Positions 45,635-53,384 of a DNA stretch of 64,000 bases are shown in pieces. Both the position numbers and the translations under genes were made by a program. The notes beneath the pieces were generated by a model, which worked only from the letters and a program-made list of their open reading frames with translations, was not told the DNA's origin and searched no databases. Source of the DNA: Desulfitobacterium hafniense DCB-2. Lineage in GTDB: Bacteria; Bacillota; Desulfitobacteriia; Desulfitobacteriales; Desulfitobacteriaceae. The first letter of the stretch is position 1. Every line of letters starts with the position of its first letter. The stretch is from the NCBI RefSeq assembly GCF_000021925.1, contig NC_011830.1, forward strand, positions 3,445,001-3,509,000. The letters are read 5' to 3'.

Positions 45635-45841
45635 ATGGCAGGAGAAAGAAGTACTAATCAACCAGCAGTTCAAGGAGCAACACAATCACTGGATCAATTC
45701 AAGTATGAGATCGCAAATGAACTCGGCGTTCAATTGGGCGGTGACCGCACCAGCCGTGAAAACGGATCTGTCGGCGGCATGATGACCAAGCGCATGATTC
45801 AATTTGCAGAAGAAAACCTCAAAAGAGGAACCCGCATCTAA
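45635..45841 (+). CDS. Alpha/beta-type small acid-soluble spore protein
   Basis: The 68-residue DNA-binding spore protein has the two SASP signatures: FKYEIANELGVQL, which contains the GPR protease cleavage region (EIA), and GGMMTKRMIQFAEENL at the C-terminus. It saturates spore DNA and protects it from UV and chemicals. AAGGAGG lies before the ATG and a terminator follows. It is direct evidence that the host forms endospores. Sporulation-specific sigma-G control is expected, but no clear promoter was read. Confidence 0.96.
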   Translation: MAGERSTNQPAVQGATQSLDQFKYEIANELGVQLGGDRTSRENGSVGGMMTKRMIQFAEENLKRGTRI

Positions 45842-45860
45842 CCGTACATTAACCTTATGA

Positions 45861-45890
45861 GAGGTATCCGCAAGGATACCTCTTACCATT
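45861..45890 (+). terminator. Terminator after the SASP gene
   Basis: GAGGTATCC pairs with GGATACCTC around a GCAA tetraloop. Confidence 0.75.
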
Positions 45891-45915
45891 TGGGGACATA
45901 GTGCTAATGATGCAA

Positions 45916-45944
45916 TAAAGAGCGGTTATCCCGCTCTTTATTCT
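45916..45944. terminator. Terminator of the convergent 66-residue protein gene
   Basis: TAAAGAGCGG pairs with CCGCTCTTTA with a short loop; A/T-runs flank both sides. It lies 8 bases from the stop at 45952. Confidence 0.8.
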
Positions 45945-45951
45945 TTAGTAT

Positions 45952-46152
45952 TTAGTATTTAATTGTTCCGTCTGTCTCGGTCAGAAACTTCTTCTTGGCA
46001 TCTAAGTGTTTGCGCACATCTTTTAATTGATGGGGTGAAAGTTCCTCGGCATTCTCGGCAAGAAATTGTTCGTTTTCCTGAATATTCTTGAGGGTTAACT
46101 CTATTTTCTTTAATTCTTCCTTCTGGGGTTTATTGCCATCTTTTCTAGGCAT
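45952..46152 (-). CDS. Small charged helical protein, unknown
   Basis: The 66-residue protein is very rich in Lys and Glu and is predicted almost wholly helical (KKIELTLKNIQENEQFLAEN, then LSPHQLKDVRKHLDAKKKFL). It has GAGGTGAT before the ATG and a terminator directly after the stop, which supports a real gene. No family is recognised. Confidence 0.6.
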   Translation of the reverse strand: MPRKDGNKPQKEELKKIELTLKNIQENEQFLAENAEELSPHQLKDVRKHLDAKKKFLTETDGTIKY

Positions 46153-46326
46153 CTCTTATCACCTCAAGCTTATTTTCCCCTAAATCATTCAAAAAACTTT
46201 AGTAATATCTCCCAATTTGATATAATATTTAAGAATATAGCTTTGGCAAAGCAAGCAATGCTTTCAGGATTTACTTTAACATTCTGCACATACAAAAAAG
46301 ATGATGATTAAGAAAGGAGCTCACTT

Positions 46327-46500
46327 GTGAAGGTTAAAGCGATCAGTTCTCCCGACCCACGACTTCTTGAGCAGGAATTAAATCAATGGCTGGAGGATAA
46401 TCGCTGGGTCAAGATTGTCAATGTCACTCAAAGTACAGGTCAAACCCATCTCGTCTGCCTTTGGTATGAAGAACCCAATGTACCCGTGCTGGGTGGATAA
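46327..46500 (+). CDS. 57-residue protein, Cse60-like sporulation protein possible
   Basis: A GTG start (46327) with AAAGGAG 8 bases before it opens a 57-residue frame. It starts MKVKAISSPDPRLLEQELNQ and ends with a Trp-Tyr-Glu-Glu-rich strand (LVCLWYEEPN). The beta-alpha-beta-beta outline and size resemble the small sporulation protein Cse60, but identity is low by eye. It lies 73 bases before lutA and was overlooked by simple ATG rules. Confidence 0.5.
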   Translation: MKVKAISSPDPRLLEQELNQWLEDNRWVKIVNVTQSTGQTHLVCLWYEEPNVPVLGG

Positions 46501-46572
46501 ATCCAAATAATTCATGCCATAATAGAAGAAACTTAGGAAAACCAAGCTTCAAATGAAGGGACTGTAGCTTTC

Positions 46573-47295
46573 ATGAAAATCTCGCTCTTTATTACCTGCC
46601 TCGGGGACACCATGTTTCCGGATCTTGGTGAAACCATGGCCAAAATCTTTACCCGTTTAGGGCATACTGTAGACTTTCCTGAAGGGCAATTTTGCTGCGG
46701 CCAGATCTCCTTTAATTCCGGTTACATGGACGATACCCGCACCGTAGCCCGGGCGACCATTGACGCTTTCGAAAACAGTGAGGTAGTGGTAGCTCCCAGC
46801 GGCTCTTGTATCGGCATGATTCATCACAATTATCCCGACTTATTTAAGGATGATCCTGTGTATGCCAAAAAAGCCAAAGACCTGATCGACAAAAGCTATG
46901 AGTTTACCCAATTCGTGGTCAATGTCCTTAAAACCCCGGATCTCGGTGCCCGTTATCAGGCTAAGGTCACCTATCATCCTTCCTGTCATGCCACCCGTCT
47001 TTTGGGGCTTCGTGATGAACCTATGGCTATTCTGGAGAACATACAAGGCTTAGAGATACTCCCCCTGCCGGAAGCTCATCTCTGCTGCGGCTTTGGAGGT
47101 ACTTTCTCCATTAAGATGCCCAAAATATCCGAAGCCATGGTCGCCGAAAAAGCTGAGCATGTTTTGGCCTCCGGTGCCGATATTCTGACCGGGCTGGATA
47201 TGGGCTGCCTTATGAATATATCCGGCTATATGGAGAAGCACGGCCGCTCCATTCCGGCTATGCATGTCATTCAATTGCTCGGAAAGGGGATGTAA
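46573..47295 (+). CDS. lutA: L-lactate utilisation protein LutA (Fe-S, CCG domain)
   Basis: This 240-residue protein carries two CCG cysteine-rich domains: FCCGQISFNSGY with the preceding MKISLFITCLGDTMFP, and YHPSCHATRLLG with LCCGFGGTFSIKMP. In Bacillus LutABC together oxidise L-lactate to pyruvate through Fe-S centres. The ribosome site before the ATG is weak (GAAGGGA, rather far). It is the first gene of the compact lutABC operon (2-base gap to lutB). Confidence 0.95.
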   Translation: MKISLFITCLGDTMFPDLGETMAKIFTRLGHTVDFPEGQFCCGQISFNSGYMDDTRTVARATIDAFENSEVVVAPSGSCIGMIHHNYPDLFKDDPVYAKKAKDLIDKSYEFTQFVVNVLKTPDLGARYQAKVTYHPSCHATRLLGLRDEPMAILENIQGLEILPLPEAHLCCGFGGTFSIKMPKISEAMVAEKAEHVLASGADILTGLDMGCLMNISGYMEKHGRSIPAMHVIQLLGKGM

Positions 47296-47297
47296 CT

Positions 47298-48740
47298 ATG
47301 TCACTGGATAATCACTATGACGTTGATGCCGCTTTAGATAAAGCTCTTAAAGATGATTTTCTGCGCAAGGCAACCCGCCGGGCTACCGATAGGCTGAGAA
47401 ACAATAAACTGGCTATTACCGAAGAGCTGGGGAACTGGGAAGAATGGCGCCAGGTGGGAGAAAGAATCCGCAACCACGTCGTTGAAAACCTGGATTACTA
47501 CCTTGACATGCTTATTGAAAATGTAGAAAAGAACGGCGGCCACGTTCACCTGGCCAAAACGCCGGAAGATGGGGTAAGAATCGTTCAGGAGATTTTCCAA
47601 AAGCATGGCTTCAAATCGGTGATCAAATCCAAATCCATGATTACGGAAGAAATTCACCTTAACCCGGTCCTGGAGAAAGACGGTATTGAGGTTGTGGAGA
47701 CCGATTTAGCAGAGTATATTATCCAGATCGCCGATGAACCCCCTTCACATATTATTGTTCCGGCTATGCATAAAACCCGGGAGCAAATTGCCAAGCTCTT
47801 CGAGCCTATAGCAGGACATCCGCTGGAATCAGATACCCCAACCCTGACCAAATTTGCCCGGGAGCAGCTGCGGGAAAAATTCCTGACCAGTAAAATCGGC
47901 ATAACCGGCTGCAACTTTGCCGTAGCGGATACAGGAACCATCACTATGGTTACCAATGAGGGCAATGGCCGTTTGACCAGTACCATGCCCGAGGTCCAAA
48001 TCACCATGATGGGGATGGAGCGGATTGTCCCTTCCTACAAAGAGCTCAGCGTTCTTCTTAACCTGCTGGCCCGCAGCGCCACAGGACAGCGCCTCTCGGT
48101 CTACACCACCATGATTACTCCCCCCAAACGGGAAGGGGATATCGATGGACCTAAGGAATGGCATTTGGTCATTCTCGATCATAACCGCTCGGAAATCCTA
48201 GGGGATGAGGATTTCCGCTCATCTCTGCGCTGCATCCGCTGCGGAGCCTGCTTCAATGTCTGTCCCGTTTATCGCCAGGTTGGCGGACATGCTTACGGCT
48301 CTGTTTATTCAGGCCCCATCGGAGTCGTCATTACTCCCCTCCTGGAACAGAATTATGAGAAATGGGGGCATCTCCCCTACTACTCCTCTCTCTGTGCGGC
48401 CTGCTCCGAAGCTTGCCCGGTACGGATTCCCCTCCAGGATTTAATCGTCAAGCATCGGGACCGCAAGGTGCTCAAAGGCTATACTTCGGGTGTGGAAAAG
48501 AAGATCTTCAAATACTATGGCTATTACTTCTCCCATCCCAAGACCCTCAGCAAATTTGTCCGCTTAGGCTCCAAATTCCAATTTATCCTCATGCGCAACG
48601 GCAGAATTGCCTCAGGACCGCCGCCCCTCAGCAATTGGACCAACAGCAAGACCTTACCCCCTGTAGCCAAGCAAATGTTCCGGGATCAATGGCCGGAGTT
48701 GGAGAAGAAACTAAAAACTATGCAGCGAGGTGATCAATAA
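47298..48740 (+). CDS. lutB: L-lactate utilisation protein LutB (Fe-S)
   Basis: The 480-residue protein has an N-terminal LUD domain (ITGCNFAVADTGTITMVTNEGNGRL) and two [4Fe-4S] motifs, CIRCGACFNVCPVY and CAACSEACPVRIPL. It forms the electron-transfer core of the LutABC complex. The C-terminal extension is rich in basic residues. It overlaps lutC by one base (TAATG). Together with the 978-residue dehydrogenase at 9.9-12.8 kb this suggests use of both lactate stereoisomers. Confidence 0.95.
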   Translation: MSLDNHYDVDAALDKALKDDFLRKATRRATDRLRNNKLAITEELGNWEEWRQVGERIRNHVVENLDYYLDMLIENVEKNGGHVHLAKTPEDGVRIVQEIFQKHGFKSVIKSKSMITEEIHLNPVLEKDGIEVVETDLAEYIIQIADEPPSHIIVPAMHKTREQIAKLFEPIAGHPLESDTPTLTKFAREQLREKFLTSKIGITGCNFAVADTGTITMVTNEGNGRLTSTMPEVQITMMGMERIVPSYKELSVLLNLLARSATGQRLSVYTTMITPPKREGDIDGPKEWHLVILDHNRSEILGDEDFRSSLRCIRCGACFNVCPVYRQVGGHAYGSVYSGPIGVVITPLLEQNYEKWGHLPYYSSLCAACSEACPVRIPLQDLIVKHRDRKVLKGYTSGVEKKIFKYYGYYFSHPKTLSKFVRLGSKFQFILMRNGRIASGPPPLSNWTNSKTLPPVAKQMFRDQWPELEKKLKTMQRGDQ

Positions 48741-49408
48741 TGAGTGAGCGTCAAGCATTTATCGCCAATATCGCTAAAAAACTGGGACGTCCCACTCCAA
48801 CCTCTGTAGAACCTATCAAGCTTAAATTCCCCCTCTACCGGCTGGACTCCCAAGAGGAACGGATCGATAAATTCATGAAAATGTATGAAGCCATGGGCGG
48901 TAAAGCCGTGCAAGCTTCTACCGCTAAAGAAGCCGCCCAGGCTTTGCGGGAGTGGTTCGGGGAAAGCCCTCAGTGGCTCAACCCCAATTCCATTGTGGTT
49001 TGGAATGAGCTCCCTACGATGGCCCGGGCCTGTTTGGAAGAGCTGGGCTGGCCGGCCCGTTCCTATGCTGACCTTCCTGCCCCGGAACGCAACGCTATCA
49101 TGGATAAGATGGAGTTAGGCATTACCGGAGCCGACTTCGGCATAGCCCAATCCGGATCTCTCGTTTTGAAAAGCAGTGCCAAACGGGGCCGGGCTGTCAG
49201 CCTGGTGCCCATCCGCCATCTGGCCTTTATCCCAGCCGCCTTCCTCAGGGACAGTCTCGACCAGGTCCTTGATGAACTTATGGGAACAGATATCCCGGCT
49301 GCTATTGAAATCATCTCCGGACCAAGCCGTACCTCAGACATTGAGATGGATCTTTCCATCGGTGTTCACGGTCCCGTGGAAGTTTTTTGCATCCTTATGA
49401 TGGATTAA
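48740..49408 (+). CDS. lutC: L-lactate utilisation protein LutC
   Basis: The 222-residue LUD-domain protein has the LutC pattern (GITGADFGIAQSGSLVLKSSAKRGR, then LSIGVHGP near the end). It is the third subunit of the lactate-oxidising LutABC complex. A terminator begins 36 bases after the stop, closing the operon. No lactate permease or LutR regulator is adjacent. Confidence 0.95.
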   Translation: MSERQAFIANIAKKLGRPTPTSVEPIKLKFPLYRLDSQEERIDKFMKMYEAMGGKAVQASTAKEAAQALREWFGESPQWLNPNSIVVWNELPTMARACLEELGWPARSYADLPAPERNAIMDKMELGITGADFGIAQSGSLVLKSSAKRGRAVSLVPIRHLAFIPAAFLRDSLDQVLDELMGTDIPAAIEIISGPSRTSDIEMDLSIGVHGPVEVFCILMMD

Positions 49409-49443
49409 TAGGTGAGCCATTCTGAAAGAATATACAAAAACAG

Positions 49444-49490
49444 GGCGGGAACTCAACTTAACCCTTGAGTTCCCGCCTTTCTTTAATAAC
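49444..49490 (+). terminator. Terminator of the lutABC operon
   Basis: GGCGGGAACTCAA pairs with TTGAGTTCCCGCC, followed by TTTCTTT. Confidence 0.92.
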
Positions 49491-49533
49491 ACATCTCTTT
49501 TAGCCACACATCTGATCTTGATTGCCAAGCTGG

Positions 49534-50115
49534 CTACAGATCCATGTTTATACTCTGGGCTGCAAAGTAATTGATGATACTCTCTTTCTCCCGCACTTCC
49601 ACATGAACTACGGGCTGACCCTCTCCTCCCTTGATGCCGCTCCACCGGTAATAGAGGGTTTGCTGATACTGCTGATTGATGATGGGATCAACATACTCCA
49701 GGTGTAGGACGATATAGTAGGGGTTTACATCAGGCTCGCTGATATCCACTTCATAGGGATCCAAAGCAATCACTAAACTGGAGCTCATGTCTTGAGGGAT
49801 TTCATTCACCAGATAATTGGGTTCATTATGGATGGGTTTATCTTGTAGTTTTTCCGCAAAAACTATGGTCCGGCTGGCTAAATTCACTGCAGGATGAATT
49901 CCTACATTACTGAATTTGAACTCTAAGCGCAGACCGGATTTCAATTCAACCTGAGGGGACTCCCGCAGGGATAAGTAAGGACGTGAAGATTCACGATCAA
50001 TTTTCCAGGCATTGAGCGTAACTGTAACCGTAATCGTGGCGGTAAGTGCCAAAATGCAGGTTCCAACCGTTGCTATAATACTGCTCCACTTGGTAAACTT
50101 ATCTCCAAAGCTCAT
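49534..50115 (-). CDS. Membrane-anchored protein of unknown function
   Basis: The product is about 193 residues with one N-terminal helix (about 15-35, TVGTCILALTATITVTVTL) and an extracellular beta-rich domain. AAGGAGG is 14 bases before ATG 50115, rather far. A GTG directly abutting it at 50130 would give five more residues, so the start is uncertain. No family is recognised. It converges on lutC and looks monocistronic. Confidence 0.65.
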   Translation of the reverse strand: MSFGDKFTKWSSIIATVGTCILALTATITVTVTLNAWKIDRESSRPYLSLRESPQVELKSGLRLEFKFSNVGIHPAVNLASRTIVFAEKLQDKPIHNEPNYLVNEIPQDMSSSLVIALDPYEVDISEPDVNPYYIVLHLEYVDPIINQQYQQTLYYRWSGIKGGEGQPVVHVEVREKESIINYFAAQSINMDL

Positions 50116-50189
50116 GGACTGACTCGCCACCTCCTTCTAAACAAACATCCTTTAGTGTTCTTCACATTTCTGTTTCCTATGCATTGAAC

Positions 50190-50223
50190 CAGAAAAAGAC
50201 CCACCTAAAGCATCAGGTGGGTC
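50190..50223 (-). terminator. Terminator of the 51-residue membrane protein gene
   Basis: On the minus strand GACCCACCT pairs with AGGTGGGTC, followed by TTTTTCT. Confidence 0.85.
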
Positions 50224-50252
50224 CCTGCCAAAGCATCCTTAAATGGCCGGAT

Positions 50253-50408
50253 TTATTCTTTTTTCTTATAATAATAAAGAATGATTTTTAAAAGATACAT
50301 TAGCAAAAAGATAGGTATAATAGCGATTGCAAGTCCAATGCGGTCATTGAATAGTGAATATAGTGCAATACAAACTAAAAGAAGAAATAGAAACAGTTTT
50401 AATTTCAT
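50253..50408 (-). CDS. Small two-helix membrane protein, 51 residues
   Basis: The frame starts MKLKLFLFLLLVCIALYSLF, has a short turn (NDRIG) and a second helix (LAIAIIPIFLLMYLLKIILYY), and ends in a basic KKKE tail. AAAAGGAGAG lies before the ATG. It has its own promoter (TTGCAT-N16-TATAAT) and terminator, which argues for a real gene. Function is unknown. Confidence 0.7.
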   Translation of the reverse strand: MKLKLFLFLLLVCIALYSLFNDRIGLAIAIIPIFLLMYLLKIILYYYKKKE

Positions 50409-50462
50409 AATGCTCTCCTTTTGAACTGGATTTCACTTCCAAATCTAAATCTTTTTTTATAT

Positions 50463-50517
50463 ATTATAGACATAATCTTGACAGATGCAAGTCGGTACAA
50501 TTAGTACCGACTTGCAT
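50463..50517 (-). promoter_or_regulatory. Promoter with an overlapping 14-bp inverted repeat
   Basis: On the minus strand TTGCAT (50490-50485), 16 bases and TATAAT (50468-50463) form a promoter for the 51-residue gene. The -35 box is the end of one arm of a perfect 14-bp inverted repeat (50485-50498 with 50504-50517, 5-base loop). An operator is likely; there is no T-run, so it is not a simple terminator. Confidence 0.5.
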
Positions 50518-50566
50518 TTACCTTCCAATCTTTATAGTTTCTATATCTTCTGCTTTTTATAAGCCA

Positions 50567-51211
50567 TCAATCGATTATTAACTTATGATCTGTATAACCA
50601 CCAATTCCATTTACATCAGTCTCTAAATAGTATGTTGTATGATCGACAGGAAACCCAAGAAGAGAATAATGATCAGTAAGATATGCATAAGACACACCCT
50701 GTGTTGGGTCTCCTGGAATAACATAGGCGTCTGAGCCATCATTTGTCCACTCATCAGGCCATTGGTAGTCGGGAACAGTTCCCCAGCCATGATTGTTAAT
50801 GCCGGTTATATTTCCGCCGGAAATAAACCAAGTAGTATCTAATTCGGCGGTTCCCATATATGTGTGATCATAATAGTCATTGACAGTATAGGAGTGGACG
50901 CATTTTGTATCCTGAGTACTAAATGCGCCATGATTAACTTCATTGATTTTAATTACATGAAGCATAAGTTTACCATCAATGGTTTCCTTATAAACACTTG
51001 AATCCTTAACCTCTACTTTAGCACCTCTTTTAATCTCAGGTATTTTATCAATTTCAAGCCTTTGTCCATCAATTATCACACTTTTATCATCGTGCGCCAG
51101 CGTTAATGGCTGTTGATCAATTGTTTGTGCAGAAACAGCCGGAACTATCACTGCTAAAATTAACATGATTGATAAACCTAGGGAAAAAAACAGATTTTTA
51201 TTAATTCTCAT
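50567..51211 (-). CDS. Secreted protein of unknown function
   Basis: The 214-residue protein has a signal peptide (cleavage near PAVSAQT) and a mature part rich in Tyr, Asp, Gly and Thr, with no lipobox or anchor. GAGGTA lies before the ATG. No domain is recognised. The segment KCVHSYTVNDYYDHTYMG and following beta-like stretches resemble no family I know. It lies 200 bases downstream of an orphan LuxR-type regulator gene on the same strand. Confidence 0.7.
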   Translation of the reverse strand: MRINKNLFFSLGLSIMLILAVIVPAVSAQTIDQQPLTLAHDDKSVIIDGQRLEIDKIPEIKRGAKVEVKDSSVYKETIDGKLMLHVIKINEVNHGAFSTQDTKCVHSYTVNDYYDHTYMGTAELDTTWFISGGNITGINNHGWGTVPDYQWPDEWTNDGSDAYVIPGDPTQGVSYAYLTDHYSLLGFPVDHTTYYLETDVNGIGGYTDHKLIID

Positions 51212-51411
51212 TTTTCTTACCTCACTTCATCCTGAATTCTTAAATAATTACAAGTCTATTCATTAGCACATGAAATCGCCTTCTTTCAAAACTCATCATT
51301 CTTTTTTGCGTGAAGTCTTCTTGCAAGTATAATTTAGGTACAGCTATATTATCGATGAAATCCCCATTACTTTCCATACGCCATCGAGCCTATATTTTCG
51401 ACTCAATTCTT

Positions 51412-51636
51412 CTATTTTTCTCTATACACCAATTTAATCAATTCGACCACAGACGCTATACCCAGCTTTTTATAAATGTTTTCAAGATGCTTTTTCACGG
51501 TAAAATGGCTAATATTTAAAATATCTGCAATTTCTTTTCGAGTGTATCCTTGAATCCGCAGTTTCGATATCTCTTTCTCGCGATATGTCAAATTTTTTCT
51601 TCCTGTGTTTTTATTCAGGTTAGAACTTCCATGCAT
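51412..51636 (-). CDS. Orphan LuxR-type (GerE-like) helix-turn-helix regulator
   Basis: The 74-residue protein is essentially a lone LuxR DNA-binding domain: LTYREKEISKLRIQGYTRKEIADILNISHFTVKKHLENIYKKLG. The ATG at 51636 has AGGAG eight bases before it; a GTG nine bases upstream is the alternative. Stand-alone domains of this size include the sporulation regulator GerE. The neighbouring secreted-protein gene is a plausible target, which is inference. Confidence 0.85.
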   Translation of the reverse strand: MHGSSNLNKNTGRKNLTYREKEISKLRIQGYTRKEIADILNISHFTVKKHLENIYKKLGIASVVELIKLVYREK

Positions 51637-51914
51637 TTGAACCACTCCTAATGAAAATGAAATCTTTTGAGATCTGTCTCACATTCTCCACAGGTCTTAT
51701 TTTACACTGACTCACCTGTGTGCGACAAACCAGGTATGGGGCAGCCAATGCCCAGTTGGTATAGGAAAATGGCCAGAATAGAACATTAGGGCTATTTTTA
51801 AGCTCAAAAACACGAGATTTCGGAAAATTAATCCATAAAAGTATTTATATTCAATATGTAGTCATGCATACTGTGCCGCTGCCCCATGGATTTCCGTTCT
51901 GACCAGATGCTCTT

Positions 51915-52240
51915 GGTCCTTTAAATTTAAATCCCTTAATACTCCCATGTTCCAGCTTACTTCTCAGTTTAACCACGATTTGTTCTCGGACCAACTGATC
52001 TCGTTTGTCCTCCTCTTCTTTAAACACACGATATAACGTTTACTCTGATGGACCACTTCTTTAACCCTCAGGTTATCTTTCACGATGACATAAGGTTCCG
52101 GAGAGGTTGCGAGCTCTGAACCGGCCTTTATATTACGCATACGAACTCCTAGTATAGTGGAGCTTCAACCCTTCAAGGAGCTCTAACGTTCGTTTTCCCA
52201 TCATGCCCCGGCCTCCCACGACGATGACTCGCCGAATATC
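51915..52240 (-). pseudogene. Degenerate IS1634-type (IS4 superfamily) transposase remnant
   Basis: Fragments in shifting frames read RRVIVVGGRGMMGKRTLELL, then KAGSELATSPEPYVIVKDNL, then QSKRYIVC, and after a frameshift FKEEEDKRDQLVREQIVVKL. These match the order of motifs in IS1634-family transposases (VxDRGM and the RYIVC-N-EEA-KD region). Stops and frameshifts prevent translation. The rest of the gap from 51646 to 52368 holds no other gene that I can see. Confidence 0.6.
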
Positions 52241-52368
52241 AAGCGTTTCTTTAATTGACGCTTACATTGATTAAAGACAATCAAGAAAGCTTTTCGCAAC
52301 ACTCTAAAGTGTGAAGTATAGAAATTTTTCATTCTAAAATAGAACTTTCTTTTTATTAAACCAGAGTA

Positions 52369-52374
52369 TATAAT
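52369..52374 (+). promoter_or_regulatory. -10 box of the fluoride-riboswitch operon
   Basis: TATAAT lies about 20 bases before the riboswitch aptamer. The -35 region is poor. Confidence 0.5.
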
Positions 52375-52388
52375 ATCATCATGAATCA

Positions 52389-52470
52389 GATAGGCGATGG
52401 AGTTCGCCTTTAACCGCCGCTTGGCTAATGACTCCTGCCGGTTATCTATTGCCGGCAGGAGTCTTTTTAT
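52389..52470 (+). promoter_or_regulatory. Fluoride (crcB) riboswitch with terminator
   Basis: The aptamer shows the crcB motif GGCGATGGAGTTCGCC, TAACCGCC and GGCTAATGACTCCT. The final ACTCCT overlaps the 5' arm of a terminator, GACTCCTGCCGG (52430-52441) pairing with CCGGCAGGAGTC (52452-52463), then TTTTT. Fluoride binding would disrupt the terminator and turn on the two Fluc genes directly downstream. Confidence 0.93.
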
Positions 52471-52490
52471 CTTTAGGGAGTGAGCTGAAC

Positions 52491-52865
52491 ATGATTTATT
52501 TATGGGTAGGTTGTGCCGGAATGTTCGGGGCAATGCTCAGGTATTTAATCGGTATTTCATTCTTTGCTGATAGTCGGTTTCCTTGGGCAACCTTAACCAT
52601 AAATTTGTTGGGGAGCTTTCTCTTAGCCTGGCTGACAAGCTATGTATTCAAGAAAGTCCGCCTCTCCCCACATCTTTCTACAGCAATAGGAACAGGGTTC
52701 GTTGGTTCGTTTACAACCTTTTCAACCCTGAGTGTGGAGACGATCAGCTTATTTCAGGATGGCCATAACTTTTTAGCTATGGTTTATGTATTGGTAAGTC
52801 TCCTCGGGGGACTAACAATGAGCCACCTGGGCTTTAAGGTAAGTAAAGAGGTGCAGAAATCGTGA
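52491..52865 (+). CDS. crcB: Fluoride exporter Fluc subunit 1
   Basis: The 124-residue four-helix protein of the Fluc/CrcB family has the signature GxxGxxxRY ([15 protein letters not shown]), the pore Asn in [14 protein letters not shown] and [22 protein letters not shown] precedes the ATG. It overlaps the next gene by one base. Paired Fluc genes often form a heterodimeric channel that passively exports fluoride. The upstream riboswitch confirms the role. Confidence 0.95.
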
Positions 52866-53221
52866 TGGCATCACATATCCTTTTGGTTGGTATAGGCGGA
52901 TTCTGTGGAGCAATTGTCCGTTATTTCTTCAGCAGGAAATTAAATAGCGGAAAACTACCGGTAGGCACGCTGACTGTGAATTTATCCGGAGCATTTCTTT
53001 TAGGAGCCATGGCCGGGGCTAATTTAAGTACGACAACAACGCTCTTGCTGGGAACAGGTTTCTTAGGTGCATTTACCACTTTCTCTACACTAAAACTGGA
53101 AATGGCTCAGCTGCAATTAAAAAAGGAGCATCGACTATTTATACTTTATACCACCATCACCTACGGTGGCGGAATTGCCCTTGCCTATTTAGGTTATTGG
53201 CTGGGCAGCTTTTTTCGTTGA
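52865..53221 (+). CDS. crcB: Fluoride exporter Fluc subunit 2
   Basis: The 118-residue second Fluc protein has [30 protein letters not shown] and [17 protein letters not shown]. The ATG at 52865 overlaps the preceding TGA. A GTG three bases upstream is an alternative start. It would heterodimerise with the first subunit in an antiparallel fashion. A strong terminator follows. Confidence 0.95.
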
Positions 53222-53235
53222 TGTTCGTCAACAAA

Positions 53236-53280
53236 AAAGTCGTCCTCCCCCCACTATCAGTGGAGAGAGGACGACTTTGG
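53236..53280. terminator. Terminator after the Fluc genes
   Basis: AAAGTCGTCCTC pairs with GAGGACGACTTT with an inner CCACT/AGTGG helix. Confidence 0.85.
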
Positions 53281-53384
53281 CTATTGGCCTCTATGTTGAT
53301 TGTTTAGATTGTTTAGACTCCGTGATTTTTAGATTCCGTATCCATCATTGGCTAAGACTACCCGCTGCATATACCAGTTACTTA

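Noticed and set aside
52201..52533. 110-residue minus-strand frame over the fluoride riboswitch
   Set aside because: It runs antisense through the riboswitch and its terminator and into the transposase remnant, and has no ribosome site.
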